Shown here: positions 1 to 14,320 of the stretch, in pieces | Numbering within the stretch: the stretch's first letter is position 1 | Layout: every line of letters begins with the position of its first letter | Assembly (NCBI RefSeq): GCF_031755915.1 | Contig: NC_083379.1 | Coordinates: forward strand, 39,254,001-39,318,000 | Direction of reading: 5' to 3' | DNA: 64,000 bases | DNA from: Ziziphus jujuba | Taxonomy: Eukaryota; Streptophyta; Magnoliopsida; Rosales; Rhamnaceae | The notes under the pieces: generated by a model | Databases searched by the model: none | What the model was told of the DNA's origin: nothing | Seen by the model: only the letters and a program-made list of their open reading frames with translations | Program-made: the position numbers and the translations under genes

Positions 1-773
1 AAGTAATAGTAAACCACCTCATGCATCAAACCGGACACCAAGAAAACCGCCAATAGACCTGGCAACCAAGCCCACCGCGGCCCAACAACCGTAACGGTAA
101 ACATACGGCGTACGGGGAAGTATACGGTGGGCCGAAGTATACCCGTTACCATGAGGTTCCACCTACGCCCCCAAAAATCTTGAAGTGATGTGGAAAGGTA
201 CGGTTCATTAAATTGAGGTTCGAGCTCGAAACCAAAAATGGCTCGAACCGGGATTGCAACAAGAGCTAGCACAATTTCTAGACCAAGGTACATATTTAGA
301 CAGTATAAAGAGAAGGTTATAACTGGGTGCAGATATGGTCTATACTCGTACATTTGAATAACAATGGCTAAAATCAAGGCCTTGATTGTGAATAAAATTG
401 GTCTGTTTGATTTTTGGGTGGTTTGGTGAGATGGGTTTTGTTTTTGTTTGATTTTGATGGGGAGGGAAGCTATGGATATGAAATGGAAAAGATTTGGTGG
501 TGGTGGATATAAAGGTCCTTCATCTAAGGAGAAGAGGATGAGCTTGAAATTTCCAAGCCAAACGAGGAAGAAAGTAGTGGGTGCACCAAGATGGAAAGAA
601 TGAAGATCTAAAGGGAGGATTGTGAAGAGGTAGAAGATTGGGAAGAGAGAGATGAATCTCATAATTCCTTTTGGGATTCTTGCTGATATGTAGTAACAGT
701 AACATATACATGCAACGGCTTTGATCCATACCTTGATGAAGTTCCTGATTTCATCATTTCCATGATCATCCAT
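1..773 (-). CDS. Wax synthase-like long-chain-alcohol O-fatty-acyltransferase, 3' part cut by window edge
   Basis: Single open exon, 257 codons visible from the ATG at 771-773. The family transfers an acyl group from acyl-CoA to a fatty alcohol to make wax esters in the endoplasmic reticulum membrane. The translation has several hydrophobic segments (about residues 14-32, 38-55, 60-85, 125-175 and 235-250). It also has the family block LSTSLQDFWGRRWN near residue 200 and SGLMHEV near residue 250, which contains the histidine regarded as catalytic in this MBOAT-related family. Relatives are about 340 residues and usually intronless, so roughly 80 C-terminal residues should lie left of base 1. 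The ATG is preferred because MDDHGNDEIRNFIKVW matches the usual N-terminal start of the family; a shorter open frame in another register overlaps it. Family assignment is firm; the exact substrate is unknown. Confidence 0.9.
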   Translation of the reverse strand, partial: MDDHGNDEIRNFIKVWIKAVACICYCYYISARIPKGIMRFISLFPIFYLFTILPLDLHSFHLGAPTTFFLVWLGNFKLILFSLDEGPLYPPPPNLFHFISIASLPIKIKQKQNPSHQTTQKSNRPILFTIKALILAIVIQMYEYRPYLHPVITFSLYCLNMYLGLEIVLALVAIPVRAIFGFELEPQFNEPYLSTSLQDFWGRRWNLMVTGILRPTVYFPVRRMFTVTVVGPRWAWLPGLLAVFLVSGLMHEVVYYY

Positions 774-2031
774 ATTTCTGAAATCCCTATCTCTCTCTCT
801 CTCTCCCTTTTTTTTCCTGTCTTGGTTTTTTTGGTTCTGGTTTCAGTAAGTGGTGCTCGATTTGGTCAAGTGGAAGAAGATCTAGTATTTGTGTTTTAAT
901 ATTTTAATTAATAACAGGTAGGTCGGTAGGTGAATATGAGGTCAATAATGTGACAAGTAAAGCTAAAGATCATATTCGTTATTAAATTCAAGCAAAATAT
1001 ATATATATATATATATATATTCGTTATTAAATGACATTTATCACGGGTCTCGTGGCTTGGTCGAGTAAGTCCTGCAATAAAATGTGGTAAATAAACCAAT
1101 GTTTTACCTTGTTTCTCTGTTTTTTTAAATTTTGGATAGATTAGCTTTTTCTTACTTTGTTAACATAAATTTTGTGTGCAAGTGAATATTCAAGTAAAAA
1201 ACGCCATCTTTGATTTTAACGCTCAAGTTAGACTGGAGGGAGTTGACGCTTTTTTTTTTTCAAGTTGTCTCAAAACGACTAATTTTTTGTTTTTTTTTTT
1301 GGGGTAGTTCTCACAACGACTAATTTGTTATATATATGGAGTGACTTTTGATACTGAGCCCCCAGATATACGGTGAAAAAGATTAGGAAATTGTAGAGGA
1401 AACTTTTAAAGATTGTTATTTTTTGTTGTCTATTTCATTTATTTCAAAATGCTGATAATTTTCTACAATTTTGGACACTCATTTTCGCATTTACCCAAAA
1501 AAGAAAATGTGATCAGAGACTTCAAACAATGTATTTTTACTCATTTTTTATTAAAAAAAATAAAAAATGATAACATAACTAAAAGAAAAAATAATCATCT
1601 CAAAAAATAATAATAATTAGATCTTTTTGAAAAATTGAAAAAGCCACAGAAAGCTTTCGTCAGATCACACATCCTCACTAAAATAAAAATAAAAAAATTG
1701 TTAAGGTTAATCAAATAAAAATATTGATATTAAAAAAAAAAAACTACATAATTAAAAAGGCCCAATGTTTTCTTTCGTGACTAAGGCTACAAATATAGGC
1801 CAGCCCCGTTGCCAAGTTCTCAAGAAACCAGTTCTAGTTCAAGTAAAGAGCGCAACACAAGGTGAATAGAACACTATGAACAGGAATATACCAAAATTAA
1901 GTTGTAAACTTACACAAAAAGAACTATTATTCAAGTATACAGCACATCCCATGGAACCTCATATGGCCAAGCAGCAGTAACCCTTTTAGCCTATGTACAG
2001 ATTATGCTAAAAATGCACATAGGTATACAGA
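774..2031. other. Intergenic spacer, wax synthase promoter side / EDM2 3' side
   Basis: AT-rich spacer with an (AT)n tract at about 997-1020, a CT-rich stretch near 790-806 that would lie in the 5' leader of the wax synthase-like gene, and poly-A/poly-T runs. No supported coding exon was seen; the short open frames here lack family signatures. The part just below 2031 is expected to be EDM2 3' UTR. Confidence 0.6.
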
Positions 2032-5000
2032 TTAATCATTGAGCCAACCACCGGAACTTCTGCTGGGAAAAGATTGTTGAGGACTGGGACTAGGAACAAA
2101 TCCCAACGGGCCACCTGGAAGGGTTTGGTGAGGACCAGGAGCAAAGCCTATCGAGCCACCAGGAGGAGGAGGAGGTGCAGGACAAGGAGAAAAGCCCATC
2201 CGGCCAGCTCTGTGTCCCGGTGGTGGAGCTCTGGGATCATAAAAGGGTGGTTCAGGCCCAAAACCACTCATTCTTGTGGAGTTCCATTCATCAAGTCGAG
2301 GTGCATATCGCTGCGTTGCCGAGATATTTATCCCATAAGGAGTTGGGAGTGGTGGGAGTGATCCAATCTGGCCATATCTAAGATCCTGTCCCACTAGAGA
2401 ATTACTTACTGAAGGGTCAGGATTTTGCCCATAAAAACGAGCCTGTGTTTCTCTCCTAAGCCTCTCTTCCATATCAACGGTATATGGAGACCTATAGCCA
2501 AAGCTGTCTGTGTTTTCTCTCATGCGCCCCATAAATTGTTCCTCCATGTTTCTAATCCCATAATTGGAAGCAGGACTTACACTACCAGACCATCTGTTGG
2601 TCGCACTTGAATAATTATCATCAACATTCAAGCTGTACCTTCTGCTTATGTTATCAGGAAGTCTGGTTTCAGGCGCAGCATTAGTTGTTTCCAAGTGCAC
2701 GCAGAAATCATCTGTACCACTCTTTCTGAGCTCAAAATGTTGACGTGTATTTTCATCAACCTTGTTGTTAGGCGGAGGCATTCCCCTTCGCCTCTCTCTT
2801 CCACCATCCAATTTGTTCTCTGCTGATATCTCACCCTTTCCCCTTCTTCGCTTCTTTTTACCACGCTGCCGCTTCACTGATTTCTCCTTGGGTTGGTTCC
2901 CTGATTTTGCTTTGGGTTGGTTCTTCTCACAGTCATGATTCTCACAGCTTCTTCCATCACCACTGCCCACAGTGGAGCTTTCATTATGTCTTTCAGTCCC
3001 TAATGCCCAATCTATGAAACCTTCTATATTGTCAGTTTGCACAGCAAGGTCATCAGTGATCAGCATGGATTCATCAATAGAATCATCATGATTGCCCATT
3101 GGAGATTCAGGGATTATAGAATTAGAAGGAATGCACTCCAGTGGCTCTTCTTGCCTGAAAATGTGACCATACTTTTCAGCTATAGCCTTGTGTTCAGCAG
3201 TCCAATCAGGACGGCTCCATAGATAGAGTACAGGTGGCCTTGTATTCCACTGCTCCATTTGCTTGTCATATACATCAACAGAACCAGGCAGATAAAATGA
3301 CTGCAAGGAGATAATGGGAAGAAACACAATTAAAACCACACTTAAAAAATTAATTCTAATAGTTAAGCATCAGCCAATTGACATGGCAAAAGAATCTTTC
3401 AGTACCTTTCCTGATAAAAGCCGATCATCCTCCCAAATCAAATCATAAGGTAATTGCTTTTCATCTAACCTGGTATGGATGTATAAAACAGAAGGTGATT
3501 TCTTTTTCCATAATATGACCAAAGGAAAAATATAATTTGAATGCACAAGGACCTGCAGCAGTTTGTGTGAGGTATGTGAACGAGAGATTGCAAGCAGTTA
3601 CCTCTGTGTTTCTGGTGGAACAATAAGAATAAGGAGTTTTGGATTAAATTCAAGAGCCTTGTCAATGAACTTGTTTGCCAGAACTGCTTTAACTCCGAAG
3701 GGAGGATTTAGCCCCAGGATCTGACCCAAAGAATACCAAGGAAAAGATAAAGTTGGTGAAAAAAAATGTACCAAAAGATGCATCTTGATCCTTAAGCTTT
3801 CAAATCTTACCAGTTGCGACCCAGATGGCAATTCATGTGGCTGGACAGTCATCCAATCCCTCCTCTCAAAATTATGATCATTCTGTAGAAAAGGATACTA
3901 ATTAATTTATTTTTCTCTTTGATAAATATTTAACTTCCAAATAATAATCTTTCAAAATGTAATAATCAAACTGCCAAATCATTCAACTTCCACACAACGT
4001 TACCAGGTAAATTTAGACAAATTATACAAATGACAATGTAAAATATTAATCATTTGCAATTTTTACAAGCAAAACAGCAATCTGAAAATGAATCATAGAG
4101 CCAACAGTCAAATCAAAGCAAGAAGAGCGTCAATTTATATCAATACACCACATTCAAGCTTAAACCATGCCATAGTCACTTGTCTGACACCAGACTCAAC
4201 AAATAGCAAATGCAAAACTCACTTAAAAATCAAATATATTACATAAAGAAACAAAAGAATAGACAATTTACAACTTTAATATGAGGGATTGCAAAATAAA
4301 ACTTTGAACAAATCATATGATAGATGGCAATGGCAGAACCAAGAATCAGGGGGAGAAGAGAGAGAGAGGGATAGGGCAGTGCAGTAGTGTGATTCATTGG
4401 TGAAGAGAAAGTTCAGACAGTTTCAGTTTGCCATTTTTCTTTTTCAAGATTTACAAAAAAAATTAAAAAAAGGAAAGTTACAGTTAATAATTGCATTCCA
4501 TAATTAAATAGTGTTACTGTACACAAATAACTACCCATCCCGAAATCCACGCCAAATTAAGTTAAAATTCATATGCATAGAAATATATCCATCCAAATTC
4601 ATAGCCATGTCTATATATGATCATAAAGAACTATCATGTTGCATATCATTGATAATTATAAGAATTGAAAAAAATAAATAAATAAATAACCTTAGGTTGA
4701 ATAAAATCATAGTTTTTGTACAAGCACTTCTTCCCTGTCTCTTCAAGCTTTCTCCTCATTAGGATACTGAAGTCATTAGCGCCACAACAAAAATCCACCA
4801 CCTGTTAGCAGGACAGAGATACAAGCTTTACAATTTGACTCATCAATCTCAACTGTAATTTTCAAATTGAGACGCAATATAAACATGGACAGCCGGAAAA
4901 AAAGTAGCTAGGATAGCTACATTGTAATGTGATATAAGTTTTAAATTATATATATACCACTGGTACCTTTAAAATTTAGGTGACAAAACAGTTTCAACCA

Positions 5001-8000
5001 CCTTCACTTGGCAAGACCCTAGACAGGGCACCACACAAGTAAAATAGGGTTGCATTTGTTATCCATAATTTGAAAACTTTTGGTTGTTATTCTAATCGTT
5101 TAGAACTATCTATAAAGGCTTGAGTCACAAATTATTAGTGTAAAGTCCCTTATCTTATTCAGTGCCTATTGTATGAATTCACAACAGCCAACTACTGTAT
5201 GCTACACAACAAGATTCAATCTCTTTAATAAAAACCTATCTATTTATACCTCATAAATCATAAAGCTCTCTTATGGTTTCCAGTGATTCTTACACCAGAA
5301 ACACTTCAACAATTATATTAGCCAAATAAAGAAGAATAAGGACTTAAAAACAATTTCGCTTCAAAAGTCAATTTGAATATTTCTGAATGAAGATAAAGTA
5401 TAAGCCAGAGCACTTATAAGCACAATAAACAGGATTAAGTAGAACAAATGAGAATATTGGATCTGATAGCAACACTGTAAATTTATGTTTTAATGACAAA
5501 GATGAACAGTCAAGTAAGCAATCCCATAACTAATAGATTAGTTACAGCTTTCTAGCAATAAATAGATTCAAAGAAAGAATCAAACTATACTTATCAGGAT
5601 CTTTAACCAATCTCACATGCATATTTTTGTACGTTAGTAAACTAAACATAGTCATTTGATGATCTGAGCTTAATGACAATCAATACAAAAATATGTTCAG
5701 TTGTAGAGCATCACATACCACAAATTTTACATATTTTCAGATGTAGAGCATCACATACCATATGCTACATAAATAAGGATAGAAGTTCTTACCGTATCAC
5801 CTTCTCGTACATATGGATGGAGCTTATTGACAATCTGCACATTTAAGAGTCATACTTTCAGCATTCACTAGGCTCTAATGAAGCTTACACATTTAATTTG
5901 AATAAAGAAAGATATTTGTGAATCTGATTGTGTCACACGTGAAAAGTTTGTGAGCTAAATCCATATTTTGAACTGCAACAGCCACATTGGACACATTCCT
6001 GTATCACATGAAGATCATCTATATTTGGAACTACTCTTGCCACTAATAATTACATGTCCATTTCATAACAAGCCAATTATTCTCACTTCCCCAAACTACG
6101 ACTGTACATACAAAAATGTCCAACATTCCCTTTTACATGATAACAAAAGAAATGCAAACTGAATACAAATTAATATTTCCAATTTCTTAAAATTTAGAAT
6201 AAGCCAAATAACATAAAAAGGAGGGACCACACACATGAAATTCTTTGCAACTATCTTTCCATGGCCTTTTCCTCATTAATCAAAAGTACAGGATGAACAA
6301 GATACATGATCTTTATACCATAAAATACTGACAAAGGATGGAATTTAGCAAGTCCCCTACTTTTAGGTTGTTATATCATTAGTTCCAAGTAACTATATGA
6401 GTGAAAAAAGAACTTAAGAGAATTAATGAGAAGGACTCGTTCTCTGCTGTCATTCGTTAGATGGCTTGATGGCCATGAACCAACATGGAAGCAGCTTAAC
6501 CAAACCCAACCCATCTCAGATGGCATGGTTTGGATCCAAAACCACCATGCAGTGGTCAGAACCCATTTAGCCAATAATCTTACAAAGAACGGTAAAACTG
6601 TTACACAATTAGCGACAGGTATTTGGTATTCCCTCAATCTTGTTTGTCAATGACGATGAAAAACTTTAAGGGATTTAGGGGAAGTAAAGAGGGATAATTC
6701 TTTTATTCTTGCCAATATGATGTGGTTGATTTGTCCCAAATAAATAAATAAAATTAAGATGCCTACGCTTGTGGGGGAGGAAGCTGGGTCCTTATGATTA
6801 TTTTCCCAATCTTGTTCATCTCCAATTAAAAATTTTAAACAGTTTTGGACGGTTTTTTGCAATGTTGACTTTGTTTTGGACATTATGGCGGGAAAGAAAT
6901 GGTAAGCTTTTTTAAAGACAGAAGTAAACATGTGAAGATTTTATGAGATGACATCAAAGCTTTAGGCATCTTTTGCAGGCATCTACTTTGAAAGTTTTCA
7001 AATATATCCTGCTTTCTTTGATTACTTGAGTTGAAAGGATGTGTTAGTTTAGTTTGTTAGCCCTTTTGAGCATTTATCATTTTCTAATATGATGCTAATC
7101 ATCAAGAACGTACCGTATCAAAAAGAAAAAAGTAATGTTCATTTTAAGTAAATGATGGCCTTGTTCAAGATAACATGGGTGGAAAGAAACGGGAGGTTTT
7201 CTGAAAATAAAATTAAAGAAGTGTGATTTCTAAATATTTTGTATTAATAAAATCAAAAGTTTCTATCAAAAAGCAAAAAAAGAAATTAAAATTTTACTAG
7301 GACATTAAAGTAACCAAATAAATGAAAAGTGGGTTGAAAAGTATGGTTAACAAGAGAAATTGGAATTTAACTAGCATGTTATTTGAAACAACCTCAGGCA
7401 GGATGCAAGTAGGTTACCTCCTCTAGTTTTTCCACCTTTGTAAAATGGCGGCCAAAGGATGTATAGCGCATACCATGTAAAAAAGGTGCAAGATACACTT
7501 TGAGCTTGCTCTACAGAAAAATAAATCAATAAAGCAAATGAGGAAGAGGAAACAAGATCATTTTTTTCCGAAAAAAGAAGAAAAGAAAGATGTAGGCCCA
7601 TAAATACATAAATATCTAAAGCATTAAAGGTGCAGTAAATGTGCAGAGAATGCTAGTTGAAATGAAAGGTAGGGCCAAAAATCCAAAATTAACTAAAATG
7701 AGTTATGGCAAAAATTAAGAACCTCTCAATATAAAAATAAGAAACGATAAAAGAAAATTTCTTTAAGAAAAAAGGAAGAAACAGCGGGAGACATAAATAA
7801 CATATCTTTTAAGCAGATTAAAGATGCAGCTGCTTCTGTCACTAAACAATTTACATCAATTTACAAAATACAGACTGTTCACTAAACAAAGTAAAAACTA
7901 AGTTTTCAGCTTGTTCAACTAGCAATAACTTAGGAAGTATGGAATTAAACAAAGAACGTAAATGAGAACAATACAAACACTACAAATAGCTTGATATACT

Positions 8001-11000
8001 ACAAATAGCAATAACTTGGGAAGTATGGAATTAAACAAAGAATATAAACGAGAACAATAAAGACAATACAAATAGCTTGATATACTGAACAAGTGAAAAC
8101 CTCACGTAACCAATGGATTGTAGGATAATAAACTAGGGAGAATGACCTTCCACTTATATATCTGGCTGAGAACCTCTGGCTCACAAACAGCTTGTGCATC
8201 TTCATTACTTCCCCCTTTCTCTAATTGCTGCAAAGCTGTTCGAACAGCCTATATACATGTTCAAAGGAGAACGCACAAAAGAACATGGCAAACTATCAAA
8301 GAATGGATATATTAACAACAATTAAGACTTTGAAATTTGACAATGCGTGTATATACCTGAATAGAACCCTCCAATTTTCCCACTGTTATATTCTTGTCCG
8401 CAGCATACTTTGATGAGTTTGCATAAGTAGATGGAACTTTGTGCTTTTTCATAATATCTTCCAAAGTGATTGATGATGCAGCATCTTTCATTAATTGTGA
8501 TATTCTAAGTGCAATAAACATTTCTCAGAATAACATGATATAAAACTAATATTGAAATCTCAAAACATGAGTTACAGCCAAAGTAGTCCCTAGTAAATCT
8601 AAATACAGGTTCACAATTGGCCTTACTTGAGCGCAATTTATAATTATTATGGCATCAATCAATGATCCACAACTATCCTTAACTCTTTAATATGAAAAGT
8701 TCAAACAATGCAACCATGCAAAGTTATTAGTACAATTGATTAGTTAGAAAAACAAATAGGTACCTCCTCTCTGAATCACAATCTAATGTAGGGGGCTCGT
8801 TGCTCAAGTTTTTTGGGGGAAGGGTTGCAGCTTTATTAAGTTCGTCATCAGGTGTGTCCTGCTTCCCAGACTTCAATCGTTCAGACCCCTTACTCACCTG
8901 AGCAAACAACCCGTCACCTAGGAACGCCTTATCTTCCACAACATCAGAGGACTTCAAATCCTTTTTGGGCACCCTCGTGGTAGTATTTAACCCAGAAAAT
9001 TTCTTAGTGATATTTTTGTTACCACCCACTTTTACAGAGTATGACTCCTCATTCTGTTTGGATGCTGCATGATAAAATCTTCCCTGAGAAGATTTTCCTG
9101 AGCCAATAATTCTTTTTTTAGACACAGGGTTCTCTCTATCTTCCAGCAATTCTGATGTCTGTCTTCGCTTCTTTCCCTCAGCACTAGTCTTCATATTACC
9201 CAAAAAACTCTTTTTTTCCTCTACACCAGGGAATTTGATGTGATTCCTAATTGGAGTTTTAAGGTCTCTATCAATCTCATGTTTTCTGGGCACAAATATA
9301 GGTAAAACCAGTTAGCGAGTCACCTCCAGCAAATCATATACAAAGAAGGGTTGAAAAAGCACTTACAAACAATATATTAATATACGATTGGGTAGTAGAC
9401 CTTCCCATGCCCTTATCATTATACCTTTCTTCCCTTCATCATCAAAAACAATCTTCCTGATACAAGCAACTCAAGCATAAATACACAGATTATTAATCGC
9501 CGACAATAATAATAAGTATTAACATGAAAAGAAGGAATTACAACTAAACACACTTTGGCAAGCATTTCCTGTGGTATGATGTAGGACAGCGTCTGCACAC
9601 AGCAAACTGTTCATCGGGAACTTTTTTCTTCTCTCCTCCTTTACAAACAGAGCACTTATGAGCTGGACATAAAAATGATTCTCCCCTGGCAATCTTTTTC
9701 TCAAGTTCTTCAGAAGAAACTTCGTCATCCAGATGGAGCAATTTTGCAACACAATGTGGATGGTAAAAATGGCCACAAGTAGCAGAAGCACAACGGAAGA
9801 CCTAAAAGCAATTGGTAAAGAAGAAAACTTTATGCTCTCCCACAACTATAACCTCAATAAAACTAAAATCACACATCAATTGAAGAAAATACTAACAAAA
9901 TAAAAGGAGAAAACGGAAAAACAAGTAAAGGTCACTTCTCGACAAAGAAATAAAGGTCTGATGAAATATTTAATAACAGAGAAATTACTGAGAGGTCCAA
10001 ACTGCTGGAGAGCTCAAAACAGAAGAAAAAGTGTGAAAAAAAATGCCATATCAATTGCAGCAGAAACAAATCGTTAGAAAATAATAATAATAAGAAGAAG
10101 AAGAAGAAGAAAAATAAAACAGGACAAACTAACAGGACACACTAATAAGAACCAATGTCCAGAAATGAATTGAGAATTACATAGCATTTCAAATAAGAAA
10201 TAAATCAAAAGAACAATCCGAAAATCTACATCAAAATGAAGCAGATACAAGGAAGTATGAAGGAGGCCTAATTATAGAGGAAACAGCAAGCAGAAAGGTT
10301 AGGGGGAAAAATAAATAAAGAAAGTAAATAAGATCATAATATCACTAGGTTCACTAAAGTTAAGTTACCACTTAAAATAAAAGCTTAAGCTGATAAACAC
10401 AGGGCCTGACTATGTATATAAAGCTTACATAGTAGTAGAAGAAAGTAAATTATAAGACCAATAGGTTCTCTAAATTTAAGTTATCACATAATACAAAAGC
10501 TTAAGCTGAATAAGCACTATATTAGTAGTTTCAACACACTTCCTCACATGTACGCCCACCAATTAACAGAGGATAGAATTTGGGCCTTATACATGCAGAA
10601 AAATTAATTAGTTCAAATGGAAGCATCAAGATTTTGACAGCTCTAATACCATGTTGAATTACCACTAACCCCAAAGCTTAAACTGATAGGAAGTTGACCC
10701 AGTTATGTAAAACAAGCTTAGATAATAGCAGTAGCAGTTTCAGCTAAAACAAGAAAGAATGTAAAGAATTCCAAAATCCCTTGTTTTGATACTTCAAAAC
10801 CCTTTTATAACACTTTTAAAGCAAACTCATACCTCAGCACTTGAAGAATTGTTAGAGGAGCCTAACTTCCCACATACAAAGCACTGATGCTGATCATGTT
10901 CGCAGTTCTTACATAAGAAAACTGGTATTGCCTGCAAGTTCAAAAATAGAAAAGAAATATAATTCTAAATAATATAAACAATAAGAACAAATAGGATTAG

Positions 11001-13720
11001 CAAATAAAATATACAGCCGCAGCATACTTCTGCTTCCTCTTTGGACAAGAAGCCAAGAGAATCACACAGAGATTCAACACCAGCCTCTTCAGTTGCATGA
11101 AAGGACCTCATGCACTTCCCTTCACAACTGCATTAGATCACAAATGGTACTTGCAGCTTAAAACATGCAATTAATAGAAGAATTTTTTGAGATTACCATG
11201 CAACATTCCAGAATAAGGATGAAGTAAATAAAACAAAAATTCTTATTACTAACCAATTAAAACTTATACTAAGTGCTCCATCACATCGACCTCTTTCAGA
11301 GAAAAAAATCAGATCTAAACATAAAAGCTGCCTTTAAGCTAACCAAGAATGTTATCTTGGCAACTATCTAGCATACTTGCCTTCTATAAATAACTAATTT
11401 TCCTTTCAAAAGTTAAATCAGAACACACACTGAGGAAAACTTTTTATTTCTAACACATCTTAATACTTTTTGCACTCATTGAAGTAAAAACTTTGAATCA
11501 AAGCTCCTAACAATGTCTCTTTCAGGTGAAAGCTTACTTTCTGTATCCATATATTACAGTGATACCCAGCTTTCTAATTCAAGCTGCAAATGACATTTGA
11601 TAGTCATCATACTAACCACCTTCGAACCATATGATTGAAAACAATGACCATGCTAATGATTAGGCTCTTTATGATGATGATGAATGATGATAATTGTAAG
11701 CAATAACTAAATGAGGAGCTAGTCCAAATCATATCTTATGAAACACAATAGTAAGCACAAGAATTAGACATCAGGGAGCATACCACAATATATCACCACC
11801 ATTGTCACATATTGCACAGACAGAATCAAACAGGTCATCGTCATCATCAGAATCGTCTTCTTCAATACCATCAGAACTATAGTTATCTATGTCATTATCA
11901 TCAACAATGAATGACTTTGGTACAGCTTTAATGCCCTGAAAACGCATGGTAAACTGGTTCAAAACAAGCAAATTTCATTGATAAAAGGGGAAAGGATAAA
12001 ACCAAAAAGAAAAGTAGACCCACTAGAATGAAAAACAGATAAATAACAGAGTATGACCTCCTCGGGTACTTTATTCTTCCTTGGCTTCTCCTTGAGAAAT
12101 GCATGTAAAAACTGTTCAGATAAAAAAAATTAACACTGTCGTTGAGTATGCATAATTAAAAAGACAAGGTGCCTTTGTTCGATAACAAGAGTTATAGTTA
12201 GTTATAGTTCATACAAAAGGGCTTAAGGTTCAAACTGGCCATAAACAATCATATAGAATCCAAAAAAATAATGAGTGAATCAGAGAGCAGGAGCTAGCAA
12301 AGGACAGTAAGAAAAGAAGTTTAAATCTCTACTATATTTTTTATGCATGTGGAGTTCTCATGTTTAATCAAATGACAATTCAAGCACTTCTAAACACAAT
12401 ATAAACTTGATATCCCAGGAAGTTACTATCACCAACTTTCAAGAAACAAAAATGGATCTGCCTCATTGAAAGTTCTCTTCTTTATATTAGAAACCAATCT
12501 GATAGAATACCAGCAGGAGTGTTCATATCTAGGCCAATATATTCTTCTTAATGGAATGAACAATGATACTGGACCTGATCTACGAATCACCAGAACAATT
12601 TATCATCCCCAGGTTAGAGTGAACAAGAATTGACGATATATATGACATGGTTATTCCAGCAGTATCCTTGCGCATTCTAGCAGAAAGTGAGATTTACACT
12701 ATTAAATCAGCCATCAAAATAAATGTATTGGAGAATTTAAGAAACAAATAAAAATAATCAACTAAGAGCCCACATGCAATTAAAGATCTTTCCTAGGATG
12801 GCTCAAAGCAATCTCAAATGACACGGCTTCTCTTAATTAACATCTCAAATTCATTGAAAATTCACCTCATTTATATCAAATATGGTATCTAATGTTCAGC
12901 CAGGTTTTAATTTAGAATTTTTCCAAATGCATGCCATGTATTAACATTCTGCTCGAATATTTTCTAAACAGCAAATGCAAAAATATCTTTCCTAAAATAA
13001 AAAAAATAAAAAATAAAAAGAGTAAAAACATCTTCCTGAATTATCTAAAACTAAACGATTTAAATAATATGTAAAAAGGATAAATAAGCATGTTATAATT
13101 ATAATGATAAGGAAAAAAGCTACACAAACCTTGGAGTTTGCTAAGGCATTATCCCTTCCAACTGCCTCAGTAATTAAATCCATGTGATCTATCAGATCAT
13201 TCTGAGAAGGTCTACTCTCGTATGAACTGCAAATTAAGTAGACAATGCAAAATTTAAACCAAGAAAACTAGCAAATGGAAGTTGGATATTTATATACGTT
13301 TAAGAGATACCTGAAAGTTTTAGAAAGGTGATCCCACAAAGATTTGCTAGATGTTTCTGGATTTCTCTTCGCGAAATGAAGGCAGTTGACTGTTACTAAG
13401 ATTGATCTTATTGTATCTTCAAAGCTCTTTCTGGGCTTCAGAAGCTTGATCCAATTGTTTTCCTTGGAGAGCACTGCTATCTCGGGTTTTACATTGGAAA
13501 TGTCAAACCTCCACGCTATGACATGCTTATATATTTTCTGAAGGCCATCATCAGCAATCCCATGCAGGAAAAACTGTATCTTCTTGCTATCGGGTCTACT
13601 GTCCATATCCCATTGGATTGGTAAGAGAGAAAATGAAACAGGTTCATCCTTATCATCTACAAAATGGTAATTTGAAACAAATTGTGGCAGTGCTTCAGCC
13701 TCGTCATCTGATGATGCCAT
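2032..13720 (-). CDS. EDM2: EDM2 (ENHANCED DOWNY MILDEW 2)-like PHD-finger chromatin protein
   Basis: Eighteen coding exons, 1263 aa: 13720-13311, 13226-13130, 12111-12058, 11935-11784, 11127-11028, 10931-10833, 9801-9554, 9456-9367, 9285-8764, 8504-8357, 8248-8147, 7510-7418, 5834-5793, 4801-4691, 3882-3811, 3720-3602, 3469-3406, 3300-2032. All junctions are GT-AG on the minus strand and preserve frame. In Arabidopsis, EDM2 controls silencing and alternative polyadenylation at heterochromatin-containing genes, including the immune receptor gene RPP7, through its PHD fingers. Visible here: a conserved N-terminal domain (to about residue 170), an acidic stretch, then composite Cys/His PHD fingers (about 229-390, from CAICDNGG to CRRCPTSYHRKCLP). 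A methyltransferase-like region follows (about 675-845: FLHGMRYTSFGRHFT, VVDFCCGANDFS, GLNPPFGV), then a basic run (about 985-1000) and a Pro/Gly-rich tail ending SGGWLND. The start follows MASSDDEAEALPQ; an in-frame ATG seven codons upstream is possible. Confidence 0.93.
7921..8092. repeat. Two-copy imperfect tandem repeat (86-bp unit) in EDM2 intron 11
   Basis: The segment starting agcaataacttaggaagtat at 7921 recurs with a few mismatches at 8007, giving a period of 86 bases. It lies between the exons at 8147-8248 and 7418-7510. No coding or TE signature was seen. Confidence 0.75.
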
Positions 13721-14320
13721 ACGTAACCTCCCTCCTATCACACTTCCATTTTACACAGAACAAGAAGTTAAAGGAAAAATCCTTAATTGAAAATGAGAAT
13801 ATATATACATATATATATATATATATATTGGTAAGTCTAGCAAGATATAAAGTTCACATACGCCCTCTAACATGAATGTGCCAAGAAAATCACGGGAAAT
13901 TGAAAACCCATATTTCAATTTTAAAAAATTAAAATTTCGTCTGAATTCTACGAAATGCTTTCTTTGTTTACTAAAAGATAAAAAGCGAGTAGTGAAATCT
14001 TGAATTCAATGCTTTACGTTTTACCAGGGAAGCAAAAAATCAAAGACGAAAACTGAATACAAATGAGATTCACAAGTTCCAATTTCACTCCTTTCACCCA
14101 CTTTTCTCACCAACCAAACAAAAAAGTTCTAACAAACCCACTTCCTATGTACGCAGTATATACCATTGTTACCAAAAAGTACACCGCTGTAAACCCGAAA
14201 ACGGTAACCAGAAAAAAAAATAAATAAATAAATAAAAATTAAAGTAAAATAAAATTCAATTCTCATAAACAGCCATTGACAAACGGCCAAATAAAATCGA
14301 AGAAACAACGCAATAGGTAC

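Noticed and set aside
6371..6960. Overlapping open frames on both strands in EDM2 intron 12
   Set aside because: No family signature. They lie in a 1.6-kb intron between well-supported exons at 7418-7510 and 5793-5834.
10330..10700. Repetitive-looking motif in EDM2 intron 6 (cttaagctgata..., gctctaataccatgttgaat)
   Set aside because: It resembles phrases found in old plant retroelement remnants, but I could not define ends, so it is treated as intron sequence.
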